A DNA stretch of 64,000 bases, taken from Nannocystis exedens (GTDB taxonomy: Bacteria > Myxococcota_A > Polyangia > Nannocystales > Nannocystaceae). Where the stretch lies: contig NZ_NETK01000001.1 in assembly GCF_002343915.1 (NCBI RefSeq), positions 2,862,001 through 2,926,000 on the forward strand, in the 5' to 3' direction. The first letter of the stretch is position 1, and each line of letters opens with the position of its first letter. The notes under the pieces are model-generated. The model made no database searches. It was given only the letters and a program-made list of their open reading frames with translations, and was not told where the DNA came from. The translations under genes and the position numbers were made by a program. Below are positions 41,733 through 51,381 of this stretch, in pieces.

Positions 41733-43469
41733 ATGCGCGCACGCCCTGAAATGCCCCTGTTGATGCTGACCATGCTCGGCGCCCTCGCGCTGGCCTCGAC
41801 CGACGCAGCGGCCGCGGAGTTCGCGACCGCGATCGGGCCGATCGTCGGCGGCGAGGACGGCATGGTCGTCTCTTCGAACAACGAGGCCGCGCGGGTCGGC
41901 GCCGAGATCCTGGCCAGCGGCGGCAACGCCGTCGACGCGGCGGTCGCCATCCAGTTCGCGCTCGGCGTCGCCGAGCCCGGCTTCTCCGGCATCGGCGGCG
42001 GCGGCTTCATGATGATCTACGACGCCTCCGCCGACGCGGTCACCGTCATCGACAGCCGCGAGCGCGCCCCCGCCAGCGCCAAGCCGAAGATGTTCTTGAA
42101 GAAGAACGGCGAGCCGATCCCGTTCGCCAAGCGGCGCACTCTCGGCGTCGCCGTCGGGGTGCCGGGCGCGCTGGCCGGGGCCGAGTACGCGCGGGCCGAG
42201 TTCGGCACCCGCACGCTCGCCGACCTGATCGCCCCCTCGATCGCGCTCGCCGAGGACGGCGTGATCGTCAGCCGACTCATGGCCGCCAGCCTGCGCGAGC
42301 ACCAGGGCGTTTTGGCCGCCAACCCAGCCGCGAGCGCCCTCTTCTTGCCCGGCGGCCAGCCGCTGGCGATCGGCGACCTGCTCGTCCAGCCCGAGCTCGC
42401 CGACACCTTGCGGCTCATCGCCGAGGACGGCATCGACGCCTTCTACGACGGGCCGATCGGCGAGGCCTTCGTCGCCGAGGTCAAGGCCGCCGGCGGCGGC
42501 ATGAAGATGTCCGACCTCGCTCAATACAAGCTCACCATCGACGAGCCGGTGCGCGGCCAGTACGGCGACTACGAGATCGTCACCACCGCGCCGCCCAGCG
42601 GCGGCGGGCTCACGGTGCTGCAATTCCTCGAGATCCTCGAGCGGCTCGATCCCGGCCAGTACGCGTACGACTCCAGCCTGCGCTACCACCTGGTGATGAA
42701 GGCGATGCACCTCGCGTTCGCCGACCGCAACGCCTACCTCGGCGACCCCGAGTTCGTCGACATCCCGCCGGGCTGGCTCGCCCCCAAGTACATCAAGCAG
42801 CGCGCCGCCCTGATCGACTTCGACGACAACACCTGCCCGGTGCCGCCGGGCCCGCTCGCCGCCAACCCGCCCGCGCCCGCGCCCGCCGAGCTGCTCGGCG
42901 GCGACCCGCAGACCACCCACGTCAACGTCGCCGACCGCTGGGGCAACCTCGTCACCTTCACCGTCACCATCGAGCAGCACTACGGGACCGGTCGCCTGCT
43001 GCCGGGCTACGGCTTCTTCCTCAACAACGAGCTGACCGACTTCGACCCGCTGCCCGGGCGGCCCAACTCGCCGGCGCCGAACAAGCGCCCGCTCAGCAGC
43101 ATGGCGCCGACCCTCGTGTTCCACGGCGGCGAGCCCGTCTACGTCGTCGGCTCGCCCGGCGGCCCGCGGATCATCGGCGCCGTCGCCCAGGTCTTGCTCG
43201 ACCTGCTCGAGTACGGCCTCGACATCGAGCACGCGATCGCCAAGCCGCGGGTCTACAGCGCCGTCTGCAGCGAGAAGGCCCGCTGGGAGCTCGGCCTCTC
43301 GCCGGAGGTCCGCGCCGAGCTCGAATCGATCGGCCACCGCTTCCGCGACGAGCCGCGCGAGGTCGGCGACGTCGGCCTCATCGCCATCGACGGCGACACC
43401 TACGTCGGCGTCGCCGACCCGCGCCGCGACGGCGTCGCCGTCGGCCTCACCCGCGCCGACGACGATTGA
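41733..43469 (+). CDS. ggt: Gamma-glutamyltransferase
   Basis: A 578-residue gamma-glutamyltransferase precursor with a signal peptide (LGALALASTDAAAA), so it works outside the cytoplasm. It cleaves and transfers gamma-glutamyl groups from glutathione and related compounds. The autoprocessing and catalytic Thr394 lies in DPQTTHVNVADRWGN, followed by the small-subunit motifs GFFLNNELTDF, SSMAPTLVF and GSPGGPRIIG. The large subunit has MVVSSNNEAARVGAEIL and IGGGGFMMIYDA. Full family length. Start ATG at 41733 (MRARPEMPLL); 41751 is an alternative. It stands alone downstream of the repeat array. Confidence 0.95.
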   Translation: MRARPEMPLLMLTMLGALALASTDAAAAEFATAIGPIVGGEDGMVVSSNNEAARVGAEILASGGNAVDAAVAIQFALGVAEPGFSGIGGGGFMMIYDASADAVTVIDSRERAPASAKPKMFLKKNGEPIPFAKRRTLGVAVGVPGALAGAEYARAEFGTRTLADLIAPSIALAEDGVIVSRLMAASLREHQGVLAANPAASALFLPGGQPLAIGDLLVQPELADTLRLIAEDGIDAFYDGPIGEAFVAEVKAAGGGMKMSDLAQYKLTIDEPVRGQYGDYEIVTTAPPSGGGLTVLQFLEILERLDPGQYAYDSSLRYHLVMKAMHLAFADRNAYLGDPEFVDIPPGWLAPKYIKQRAALIDFDDNTCPVPPGPLAANPPAPAPAELLGGDPQTTHVNVADRWGNLVTFTVTIEQHYGTGRLLPGYGFFLNNELTDFDPLPGRPNSPAPNKRPLSSMAPTLVFHGGEPVYVVGSPGGPRIIGAVAQVLLDLLEYGLDIEHAIAKPRVYSAVCSEKARWELGLSPEVRAELESIGHRFRDEPREVGDVGLIAIDGDTYVGVADPRRDGVAVGLTRADDD

Positions 43470-43609
43470 ACCGAGCGGTCGGGCGAACACCGCGGCGCCT
43501 GACCGGCGCCGTCGGCGACGCCACGCTCACTTCGCTCCGCGCCGTCGCGCGTCGTGTCAGGCCGCGGCCGGGCAGCCCGCTGAAGTAGCAGCCGCAGACC
43601 GCCTGCTTT

Positions 43610-44336
43610 TCACGCTCGTCCCGCTCGTCCATCGCTCGATCCTCGTCTTCCTGCCCCCTCGATGCTCGTCAGACCCGTGCCCCGCGGCACAGAAACGGAG
43701 ACACCGACGCACTCGAGATGCAGTCGCGCTACAGCCCGAGTGACCTCCGCTCTCTGCCGCGCGAAGCCGTCCAGGAGTTGGGTGGTCGTGACGCTGCGAC
43801 GGAGCAGGTCGACGTCGGCGAGGCTCTTGTGGGTGAGCGCCCGCTGCTGCGCGATCTCGTCGGCGAACCGCCGCTCGTTGTCGAGGCGCGCGAGCCGGCA
43901 GCGAGGGATGCCCACGAGCTGGCGGACGAGGTCGTCGATGCTGCGGCCAAGCGCAGCTGAGGCTGGCGCCACCGCAGACGGGGCGAGCTCCAGCACCGAA
44001 CTCGCTCGTGACGAGTTCACGGCCGACTGGCGGAGCCCAGGATCAGCGTCTGGCCGCAATTCCCGGAGCGAGCGCTCATCCACCAGCCCGAGTGAAGGAC
44101 CGCCAGCAGGAGCAGCGGCCACTGCTTACGCCGGCCACGGGCGCGCATTCGGGGATGAAGGCCGATTCGCCCGCGAGCTCCAACGTGGTGAACCGCAAGA
44201 CCAGGCCCAGCTGCTCCGCGTGGAGAATCGTCTCCCTGCGCCCGGCCCCGAGCACGCGACCGCGAGTCCGGGAAACGCCAGCGCGGCCATGGCCGCCAGC
44301 AAGGCCGACGACCGTCGGAAACCTCAGGAGATGCAT
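43610..44336 (-). pseudogene. Probable decayed membrane/exported protein gene
   Basis: On the minus strand an N-terminus can be pieced together from two frames: MHLLRFPTVVGL at 44336, then AAMAALAFPGLAVACSGPGA one frame over, then ETILHAEQLGLVLRFTTLEL back in the first frame. This looks like a signal peptide and membrane segment broken by two small indels. A further frame (43610-44122) carries a helical stretch, LDNERRFADEIAQQRALTHK and DVDLLRRSVTTTQLLDGFAR. Whether all parts belong to one gene is unclear. No family recognised. Confidence 0.4.
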
Positions 44337-44604
44337 TCGGGCGCCGCTACGCCGGAAGCCGCGGCCCAACCCGGGTGACTCGACCGTAATTGGGTTTCGG
44401 GACGACCTCGGCTATCGTCGAGCGCGAGAAGGACTCGGCTCGGCGCATCCTCGCCTCAGGGACAGTCCGCGTCTACTGGCTCGAGTTATGGGACAAAGGC
44501 ACAAGGACTTCCCCTCCACGACGGCCGGCCGCGCCTGCGGCGCTGCCCCGGGGCGTGACGCGCTCGATCGCACGCCCACGAGGACGCTCGCGTCCGGACA
44601 TGCG

Positions 44605-45801
44605 ATGACCGCGGCGCTGCTGCTCGTCGTGGCGCTGCTCGGCTGTCGCCCGCGTGCGGTCCACGCCGCGCCGGCCGGAGCGACGGCGACCGAGGAGCGG
44701 CAGCATGGCACCCGGGCGCGCGCGCTCGGCGTGCCGTTCGACGGTACCCCGGGGCCGCACAACGCGATCACCGACGTGGCCGGCCTCGAGGTCGGCCACG
44801 CCACGATCATCGCCGGCGCCGGCGACCACGCAGTGCGCACCGGCGTGACCGCGATCCTCCCGCGGGGCAAGCGGTCGATCGTGCCGGCCTTCGCCGGGTG
44901 GTTCGCGCTCAACGGCAACGGCGAGATGACGGGCACGACGTGGATCGAGGAGGGCGGCTTGCTCGGCGGGCCGGTCCTCTTGACCAACACCAACAGCGTC
45001 GGTGTCGTGCGCGACGCGATCGTCGCGTGGGGCATCGCCCGCTTCCCCGGCACCGATGCGGCGTGGGAGCTCGGCCTGCCGGTCGTCGGCGAGACGTACG
45101 ACGGCTTCCTCAACGACGTCGACGGGTTCCACGTCACCCGCGAGCACGCGTTCGCGGCGCTCGACAGCGCCGCGTCGGGGCCGGTCGCCGAGGGCAACGT
45201 CGGCGGCGGCACCGGCATGATGGCCTATCAATTCAAGGGCGGCATCGGCACTGCGTCGCGCCGGCTGTCGGTCGACGCGGGCGGCCATACCGTCGGCGTG
45301 CTCGTCCAGGCCAACTACGGCCAGCGCGACGAGTTGGTCATCGCCGGCGTCCCGGTCGGTCGCGAGATCGCCGACCTGCTCCCGGTCCGCGGCGAGCCCG
45401 ACGCTCGCGACGGCTCGATCATCGTCATCGTCGCGACCGACGCGCCGCTGCTCCCGCACCAGCTCAAGCGCCTCGCCCGACGGGTGCCGCTCGGGATCGG
45501 CCGCGTCGGCGGGACCGCCCACAACTCCTCGGGCGACATCTTCCTGGCGCTGTCGACCGCCAACGCCGACGCAGCGGCCGCCAAGGACGGCCTGGCCCGC
45601 GCCGCGTTCGTGCCGAACGACGCGCTCGACCCGCTGCTGACTGCCACCGTGCAGGCGACAGAGGAGGCGATCGTCAACGCGTTGACCGCCGCCGAGACGA
45701 TGACCGGCGTCCGCGGCTCGACGGCCCACGCCCTCCCGCACGCGCGCCTGCGGGCGGCGCTGAAAAAGTACGGTCGCTTGACCGAGGGCCGCGCCCGCTG
45801 A
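44605..45801 (+). CDS. P1/S58-family aminopeptidase (DmpA/BapA-like), exported
   Basis: A 398-residue L-aminopeptidase/D-esterase-type Ntn hydrolase. Hallmarks are the substrate-loop start TPGPHNAITDVAGLEVGHAT, TGVTAILPRG, LNGNGEMTGTTWIEEGGLL, LTNTNSVGVVRDA, EGNVGGGTGMMAYQFKGGIG and LVQANYGQRDELVIAGVPVG. The autoprocessing/nucleophile region reads GGTAHNSSGDIFLALSTAN, with the serine before GD as the expected nucleophile. The N-terminus LLLVVALLGC provides a lipobox, so the enzyme is probably a periplasmic lipoprotein. The start ATG at 44605 is chosen for that signal. Its stop is 3 bp before the truncated ADP-ribosylglycohydrolase frame. The substrate (N-terminal residues or beta-peptides) is unknown. 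Confidence 0.92.
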   Translation: MTAALLLVVALLGCRPRAVHAAPAGATATEERQHGTRARALGVPFDGTPGPHNAITDVAGLEVGHATIIAGAGDHAVRTGVTAILPRGKRSIVPAFAGWFALNGNGEMTGTTWIEEGGLLGGPVLLTNTNSVGVVRDAIVAWGIARFPGTDAAWELGLPVVGETYDGFLNDVDGFHVTREHAFAALDSAASGPVAEGNVGGGTGMMAYQFKGGIGTASRRLSVDAGGHTVGVLVQANYGQRDELVIAGVPVGREIADLLPVRGEPDARDGSIIVIVATDAPLLPHQLKRLARRVPLGIGRVGGTAHNSSGDIFLALSTANADAAAAKDGLARAAFVPNDALDPLLTATVQATEEAIVNALTAAETMTGVRGSTAHALPHARLRAALKKYGRLTEGRAR

Positions 45802-45804
45802 GCC

Positions 45805-46299
45805 GTGAACGATCGGGGGGCCGGTCTGCTTCGCGTTGAGGACATCGAGTTCGTAGCGGACGACGCGCGGCTGTCCTCCTGCGTCACTCACCCTCACCTA
45901 CGCTCGCAGCTGTGCTGCGCGCTGTACTGCCTGTGGGCCCGCGGCGTCCTGCGCGGCGAGCCGGTGCCGTGGACCTCGGCGGTCACGCGCCTGCGAGCGC
46001 ACCTCGCCACCGAGCCCGACGCCGAGCTAGAGTTCCACATTCGACCTGACAATCCGCCGCTCGGCCGCGGCTCGGGCTACGTCGTCGACAGCCTCCGCTC
46101 GGCCCGCATGGTTCTCGAGGCAGGCTCCTACGAGGCCGTCGTCAAGGCCGCGGTCGCTCTCGGCGACGACACCGACACCACAGCAGCCATCGCCGGCCTG
46201 CGCGATGGCCTCGCCGCGATCCCCGGCCGCTGGCGCGACGCCCTGCGCGGCCGTGAGCTGCTCGACCCGATTCTCGCCGCGCTGCCCGCGACCTCCTGA
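45805..46299 (+). pseudogene. 5'-truncated ADP-ribosylglycohydrolase (DraG-like)
   Basis: The frame encodes the C-terminal half of an ADP-ribosylglycohydrolase: THPHLRSQLCCALYCLWARG, GSGYVVDSLRSARMVLEAGS, then ALGDDTDTTAAIAGLRDGLA with the metal-binding aspartates, and AIPGRWRDALRGRELLDP. A complete enzyme is about 300 residues and begins with a GDAxG metal motif; that half is missing, and sequence directly upstream is the end of the peptidase gene. A GTG at 45805 could start a 164-residue product, but it would lack half of the binuclear metal site. I treat it as a deletion remnant. Confidence 0.8.
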
Positions 46300-46661
46300 T
46301 AGGGTTGCTCGCAGCGCTGGCCCGGCGACCAGAGGACCGCCGCGGATGTCAACGACGCAGGGCCGGGACCGAGGCGCGCGCGAGACGACTTCGAGACCTC
46401 CCATCGGTGGCAGTCTGTCCCGAGACCATTCGCTATGGGCCTGCCGCGAGCACCCTTGGTCGGCCGTTATATGTGCTGCGCGGGTGATGCGGGCACGCTG
46501 CGCCGGGTCTGGAACCGGCCATTCCACTTCCAAGAGGAGTGCGCAGGGACGAGGTCCGGGTGTCCTCAAGGGCATCTTCCTGCTCGTGCTGGCGCCGGCG
46601 GCGCGGGGCGTCGAGCGGGTGCGGCAGCACGGCGACAGCGCGCCAGGCCCGCCTTCTACGG
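46300..46661. other. Convergent gap, no gene seen
   Basis: About 360 bp between the truncated glycohydrolase and the convergent lipase gene. No ORF shows family motifs, and no clear hairpin or repeat is visible. Confidence 0.45.
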
Positions 46662-48713
46662 TCACTTCACCGCGTCGAGCTGGCTGATGATCTTGTTCCA
46701 CACCTCGGGTGTGACGCCGACCTCGAGGTGCCCGAAGGGCACGCCTTCTTGCCGTGAGCGCGCGGCCTTGTCGGCGTCCGACCAGCCCTGAGTGAGCTGA
46801 TCGCGCGCTGCCACGCTGACATCGAATAGCACGCCGTCGCCATGCACCTCGCAGGTCGGGCAGCTCATGCCGTCGATCTCGAACGGGGCGCCAGCGCCGC
46901 CCGTAGTGCCGTGGACCACGTACAGGAAGTCGAGCTCGCTGCTGAGGCCATGGTGACGGAGCCGCTCGATGAAGTTGCCGCCGATCTCCATCACGGCCCG
47001 AATGCCGATCCCGTCCATCAGGCGATACGTCGCGTACCCCCACGAGTAGTCGTCCGCGTTCTCCGGGTCGTAATAGACGTGCTGCGCCTGGCAGGGCGAG
47101 TCGGCCGGATCGAACGCCGCCTCGCGGCACATGATGTGACCGTCGTCGTCGTCGAGGTAGCCCCCGAACAGGTACGTGAGCTTGTACGACATCCACGTGC
47201 GCCACTTGGTCTCGTCGGTGTCGAGCTCCGACCAGTCCTCGCCGTCGCTCTGGCGGTCGGGGATCGGGTAATACGGGCGCAAGTCATACGCCGCCTGCAG
47301 CTGGCCGAGGTACGCCGAGACGTGCTTCCCGTGCTCGTCCACCGAGCCCCACATCGCCAGGTTGTACTTGTCGAAGCTGAACTGGCTCGCCCCGTTCGCC
47401 GCGTTGAGCGCCTCGAGGCTGCTCGAAGAGACAGGCCGCCCCTCCGCGTCGAGCCCGGTGATGTTCGAGCTGTAGATCCGCGAGAAGAAGTCCGGCCACG
47501 TGCCGCCGCGGCCGTCGCACACCGACTGCGCGAACTGGTTGGGGTACAGCGGGCTCCCGCCGTAGCCCCAGTTGACGCACTGGAGCGCGCTCATCCACCC
47601 CCACGTCACCGGCCCCTGGCCGATCGGCGCGTTCTCGAGCGTGCTGTAGATCAGCAGATCGTCGTACGGGTGGCGAAAATTGAGGTCGATGCCCAGGTGC
47701 GGGCCCGACAGCGGTACGTAGACGCGCACGTCCTTGCGGAACGCCGGCACGCGCTTCGCCTGCTCCGCCGCCAGCCGCTCGAAGTGCTTCGGCCCGAAGT
47801 CGTCCCACGCGGCGACGTCGCCGGCGTAGAGATCGACGGACAGCACCCCCTTGCTCCAAGCGATCACGTCGACCTTCGGCTGCCCGGTGAGCTCCTTGAT
47901 CCGGTCGATCGCGTTCGCCACGTTGGTGGCCTGGCTGTAATTGTCGCCGTGGAAGTTGCCGAAGGTGATCGCATACGTGCATCGACCGGTCGCCTCCAGC
48001 GCCTGCACAAAGCCGGTCTTCTGCGTGGTGCCCGGGTACGCGTCGCCGTACCCGTCGCGCCCGCCCGGGAAGAGCCACACGTTGCCGTTCTGCAGCGCCC
48101 CATGCACGAGCAGCACGGGCACCTCCCCGGGATCGCAGGCATCCTTGCCGGTCTTCGGCCCGTGCTGCAGCAGCACGAAACGGGCCTCCGGCCGGGTCGG
48201 CCCGACGGACGAGCACGACGGCGCCGACTTCGAGCCCACCTTCCCGGCGCACGCGCTCTTGTAATGAAGGTTGAATCCGTCCACGAGCTGCTGGTTCAGC
48301 GCGCCGAAGTAGGTCTGCAGCGGATAGGTGCTGTCCTCGTAGGTATCCTGCCAGCGAAGTTTCTGCGTCCGCAGATTGTAGCCCTCGGTGCGGTAGGCCT
48401 GGAGCCCCTCGAGTAGCTCGATCTTCCCCCAAGACCACGACGGCGGCGTGAGCTGGCCGACCACCCGATAATCATCCTTGTACACGTCGTCGGCCGGCGG
48501 ATCGAAGTATCCGTCGAACGGCGCAGGGACGGCCTCCCCCGGATCGAGCAAGCTCCTGGCGATGGGCACGGCGTCGCCCGCGTCGCTCCCGCCGTCGGCC
48601 TCGTCGACGTCGCTCGCATCGTCGGGCGAGGCTGCGCAGCCGGCGGAAACCGCCAAGCCCAGGCCAGAGAGCGCTATGAACAGGTGCGACAGCGAGGACA
48701 GCAAACACCGCAT
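46662..48713 (-). CDS. Large secreted lipase-like alpha/beta hydrolase lipoprotein
   Basis: A 683-residue exported protein. Start MRCLLSSLSHLFIALSG at 48713 has GAGGAGAAG as ribosome site; the lipobox is VSAGC. An acidic linker follows. The hydrolase core has VLLVHGALQNGNVWLFPGGR (oxyanion), a nucleophile elbow VIAWSKGVLSVDLY (A-x-S-x-G), LSGPHLGIDLNFRHPYDDLL as in lipases, and a late VHGDGVLFDVSVAARDQL with GHLEVG near the end to supply His. Several Cys suit periplasmic disulfides. It is longer than simple lipases because of an insert around residues 330-560 rich in Trp/Tyr. Substrate unknown; triacylglycerol- or ester-hydrolase activity is inferred. Confidence 0.85.
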   Translation of the reverse strand: MRCLLSSLSHLFIALSGLGLAVSAGCAASPDDASDVDEADGGSDAGDAVPIARSLLDPGEAVPAPFDGYFDPPADDVYKDDYRVVGQLTPPSWSWGKIELLEGLQAYRTEGYNLRTQKLRWQDTYEDSTYPLQTYFGALNQQLVDGFNLHYKSACAGKVGSKSAPSCSSVGPTRPEARFVLLQHGPKTGKDACDPGEVPVLLVHGALQNGNVWLFPGGRDGYGDAYPGTTQKTGFVQALEATGRCTYAITFGNFHGDNYSQATNVANAIDRIKELTGQPKVDVIAWSKGVLSVDLYAGDVAAWDDFGPKHFERLAAEQAKRVPAFRKDVRVYVPLSGPHLGIDLNFRHPYDDLLIYSTLENAPIGQGPVTWGWMSALQCVNWGYGGSPLYPNQFAQSVCDGRGGTWPDFFSRIYSSNITGLDAEGRPVSSSSLEALNAANGASQFSFDKYNLAMWGSVDEHGKHVSAYLGQLQAAYDLRPYYPIPDRQSDGEDWSELDTDETKWRTWMSYKLTYLFGGYLDDDDGHIMCREAAFDPADSPCQAQHVYYDPENADDYSWGYATYRLMDGIGIRAVMEIGGNFIERLRHHGLSSELDFLYVVHGTTGGAGAPFEIDGMSCPTCEVHGDGVLFDVSVAARDQLTQGWSDADKAARSRQEGVPFGHLEVGVTPEVWNKIISQLDAVK

Positions 48714-49070
48714 GACACTTCTCCTCATTGTTTGGACGGGCGGGGACGTTAGTCGCGGGGCCCGGGGATGGTCAAGCGATTTCTTTTGCGCTGCAACATA
48801 ACTCCGGCAACGCCGGACCGCATGAGCGCGAACAACGTTCATCCGACGATTTCGCGCCCCTCGGCGACACTGAGGCCACGAGCACCCACGCCGGGCTGGC
48901 CGCCCGCGCGCGTGCCTGGGGTCGCACGCTCGCCGTCACTCGGGCCACCTGCACACGCAGGGCGCAGTGTTTTGCGGTGCAAGATGCCGCGCTTGGCGTT
49001 GGCCGCGGATAAACGCCCATTAACGGAGATGAATGTTGCGGCGCAGCGAAGATGCGGACATGCGGCCCGC
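48714..49070. other. Divergent gap, no gene seen
   Basis: About 360 bp. AT-richer patches at 48725-48735 and 48775-48800 (GGTCAAGCGATTTCTTTTGC) are the likely promoter of the lipase gene. Open frames carry no recognisable motif. Confidence 0.4.
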
Positions 49071-49355
49071 ATGCGCTATGAGTTCCACGACCTGCAACGC
49101 CGCTGGCTGCGACCATCGACGCGCCTTCTCTTGCTGCTCCCACTGCTGACTCTCGCCTGCGAGGGCGACGATGGTGGCCGCGAAGGCGACGACACCCGCA
49201 ATCAGGCGATCAGTGTCCCCGGTCCGGTCGATCCACCGAAAGGCGGACCCTGGCGAATACCTCCAGGGCATCGAGGGCGAGTTCATCCCGCGCGGCAAGT
49301 CGCTCGCGGTCGGTCCCGGTGCACACAACGGGTCGGCGGCGAGATCTCGCGGTGA
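49071..49355 (+). CDS. Short lipoprotein, possibly truncated
   Basis: A 94-residue frame starting MRYEFHDLQRRWLRPSTR and a clear lipoprotein signal LLLLLPLLTLAC (Cys29), then an acidic EGDDGGREGDD linker and a Pro/Gly/Arg tail that looks non-coding. The signal is convincing; the short body suggests a frameshifted or 3'-deleted gene. It sits directly before a BRCT remnant. Confidence 0.45.
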   Translation: MRYEFHDLQRRWLRPSTRLLLLLPLLTLACEGDDGGREGDDTRNQAISVPGPVDPPKGGPWRIPPGHRGRVHPARQVARGRSRCTQRVGGEISR

Positions 49356-49396
49356 CGGCGCGCGTCGCGCGGACCCGCGTCATGCACACTCGGCAC

Positions 49397-49545
49397 ATGG
49401 ACGTCCGAGGGAGGACCCTCGTCCTCACCGGACCTTCGCGCGGGTGAGCCGCGCGGTCGCCGAGGCCGGGCGGACGGCCCGCGGTGCGAAGGTGAGCAGC
49501 TCGGTCTCGAAGAAGACCGACCTCGTGTTCGACGACGCCGACCGT
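49397..49545 (+). pseudogene. BRCT-domain gene remnant
   Basis: An ATG at 49397 starts MDVRGRTLVLTG, the first strand of a BRCT domain. One base is missing after CTCACCGG, and the domain then continues in the next frame as TFARVSRAVAEAGRTARGAK with VSSSVSKKTDLVF. The order (LTGTF, GAKV, SVSKKTDL) is that of ligase-type BRCT domains. The rest of the domain is absent; the sequence runs into the 3' end of the opposite-strand gene at 49546. A second, shorter copy of the same N-terminus lies at 51795. Confidence 0.7.
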
Positions 49546-49950
49546 TCATGTCGCGGCCCCGCCTGGCACCTCATTCATTTCTCGCTCGAGGGCGTCGAAC
49601 CACTCCCACCCGTCGACCAGCAACGCCCGCTCTGCGGGGGCCCAGCCGCGCTGGAGCGCCAGCTCGATGATCGCCCGCGCCATCCGCGGGCGGTGCAGAT
49701 CGAGCGATCGCGCTCCGCCTCCGCCGCGCTGCCACACCTCACCCGACTGCGGATAACCGGCGCCTCGTCCATCGCCCTCGGCGAACGCCAGCTCCAGCGG
49801 CCCGCGACGACATCCGTCTTCGTAGGCCCGGAACACCTCGGCGCAGCGTTCGACTTCATCGTCGCCCCGCACGCGGTGCCGATGGCTCACCCGCCACAGG
49901 AACGTGCGCTCCCCGATCTGGAGGCGACGCATTGCACGTCCGCTCGACAT
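49546..49950 (-). CDS. Small conserved hypothetical protein
   Basis: A 134-residue protein, start MSSGRAMRRLQIGERTFLWR at 49950 (a second ATG at 49932). The pattern RTFLWRVSHRHRV, CAEVFRAYEDGCRRGPLELA, then LDLHRPRMARAIIELALQRG and LVDGWEWFDAL recalls a widespread small uncharacterised family, which I know only by this arrangement. No signal peptide or membrane segment, so it should be cytoplasmic. It is tail-to-tail with the BRCT remnant. Function unknown. Confidence 0.72.
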   Translation of the reverse strand: MSSGRAMRRLQIGERTFLWRVSHRHRVRGDDEVERCAEVFRAYEDGCRRGPLELAFAEGDGRGAGYPQSGEVWQRGGGGARSLDLHRPRMARAIIELALQRGWAPAERALLVDGWEWFDALEREMNEVPGGAAT

Positions 49951-50077
49951 GGATGCTCGCCACTTTACCACGGGTGGCCCGCGGTCGGAGACACGACGGC
50001 GCTGCGTGGCTGGCGAGCGGGTCGAGACGGGCCTCAGCGACCAAGCGGGCGAGCTGGTCGAGGAGCTCGGGGACGGA

Positions 50078-50710
50078 TCACGGCGTGGCGAATCGCTTGG
50101 CCTGCGCCCGCAACTGCTCATACAGCCGCTCGCCCGGGGTCGGCCCCTCGAGCACCACGTCCGGTTGGCCGGGCAGGGCCTCATATACGTTCATGGAGGC
50201 CGTCGCCTCGTACCACTCGTGGAACTCGAGGACCTCGATCTGCCCGCCGCGCACCCGGAGCAGGCCCTCGCTGCTGGTGGAGGGCTCGTGTCCGCCATCG
50301 GCGCTCGTCCCCAGGACCATAACCTCGATGCGAACGTACCCGTCCGGCAGTCGCGGCATGGCGATCTGCCACGGCCGAGTGGTGGACCGGGCGGGAACCC
50401 GGACCTCGGGGCCGAGGACCGGGGGGAGAAGCTCCTCGCCGCGCCCATCGACGATCATCATGCCCGTGGCGAACACGAGGTCGCGATCGGTGTTGTTGGT
50501 GATCTCGGAGGTCGCGGCGGAGGCCGTGAACACGGAGCACATCACGAGGTCGGATTGTGCGCCGGTGCAGGCGTGCGCGAGCTTGAGGCTCGCCGCGCAT
50601 AACGGCTCGTCGACGGGCTGGACCGGCGGGGGCTCCGGCGCCGGTCGCCGCATGCACGCAGCAAACGAGACGAGGATGAAGATCCCACACGTATCCGGGC
50701 GCCAGGACAT
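50078..50710 (-). CDS. Lipoprotein of unknown function
   Basis: A 210-residue lipoprotein. MSWRPDTCGIFILVSFAACM gives the lipobox SFAAC; a Pro-rich linker follows. The globular part is beta-rich: SVFTASAATSEITNNTDRDL, VFATGMMIVDGRGEELLPPV, RPWQIAMPRLPDGYVRIEVM, RVRGGQIEVLEFHEWYEATA. Three early cysteines lie in LCAASLKLAHACTG and VMCSV. No known domain is assigned. The start at 50710 is chosen for the signal; 50728 is in frame. The region just upstream contains a second, broken lipoprotein-like signal. Confidence 0.75.
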   Translation of the reverse strand: MSWRPDTCGIFILVSFAACMRRPAPEPPPVQPVDEPLCAASLKLAHACTGAQSDLVMCSVFTASAATSEITNNTDRDLVFATGMMIVDGRGEELLPPVLGPEVRVPARSTTRPWQIAMPRLPDGYVRIEVMVLGTSADGGHEPSTSSEGLLRVRGGQIEVLEFHEWYEATASMNVYEALPGQPDVVLEGPTPGERLYEQLRAQAKRFATP

Positions 50711-51031
50711 CGCCGACCTACTTCCCACGGGGCCACGCCTATGGTCAATCGCCGCAGCTCACAGTCTCCGGCGCGCCAGCGCACGGGGGTCGCAGCGGCG
50801 GCTCGCGCACGCAGGCGGCGAAGAACAACGTCGCCAGTACGCCCACCGCGGCCAGTGCGGCGAAGGCCGCCGGGAACCCGGCCTGCCTACGCGGTCGTTG
50901 GCATCGGCGTGGCCCTCTGCGCGGTCGATGCCGTCTGGCAAGAGCTCGATAACGCTCGACGGAAACGCGGTTCCACGCCGATGAAGATTTAGAGCCCAAA
51001 GAGCGCCCGGACGGACGGAGGGCAAAGAGAC
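50711..51031 (-). other. Gap with a broken lipoprotein-like signal
   Basis: On the minus strand, near 50850-50745, a frame reads AAVGVLATLFFAACVREPPL and stops at 50745. It resembles the signal of the 50710 lipoprotein (FAACMRRPAPEPP) but has no start with a ribosome site and no body. It may be a degenerate tandem copy. Nothing else is recognised in this gap. Confidence 0.35.
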
Positions 51032-51128
51032 TTCGGTGAAATCGTGCACAGGTAGCGCTAGGCCCCCCTACGGGCCCGTCCACGGCAGGACGCCTCGAAA
51101 AGAGCCAAATTCGCGACGAAATCGACAC
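51032..51128. repeat. Direct repeat copy A (~97 bp)
   Basis: This stretch matches 61002-61099 at about 80% identity. The best-conserved blocks are CCCCCTACGGGCCCGT, TCGAAAAGAGCCAAATTCG and GACGAAATCGA. It contains the palindrome ACGGGCCCGT. Both copies lie upstream of minus-strand genes. They lie 10 kb apart in the same orientation. Confidence 0.75.
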
Positions 51129-51300
51129 GCGCGACCTCAGAAACACCCCCGCTCGCCGAAAACCGCGGTCTCCAGCAAACGGGTGTTTCGAGAGGGATCG
51201 CGGGTGTCACGCGTGGGTCCGGAGTGAACCAGGATCCTCCGGTTCCGGCCACCACGCGGGCCACCAACCCAGGAGCCTCCTGGAGCGGGCCCCGTGCTCG

Positions 51301-51381
51301 CTCTCGGGCCCCAGCGCCGCCGCAGTCGATGCCGAGCTCGCCGGCGTCCTGGACCCCGTTGACGCCCAGGCCGACGGTGCA
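51301..51381 (-). pseudogene. Scrap of a DUF4215 cysteine-rich repeat gene
   Basis: The minus strand reads CTVGLGVNGVQDAGELGIDC then GGAG, closely matching CTLGLCVNGIPNAGELGVDC at the end of the repeat region of the 33742 protein. No open gene surrounds it. The rest of 51129-51794 is degenerate sequence in which I recognise nothing else. Confidence 0.6.
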
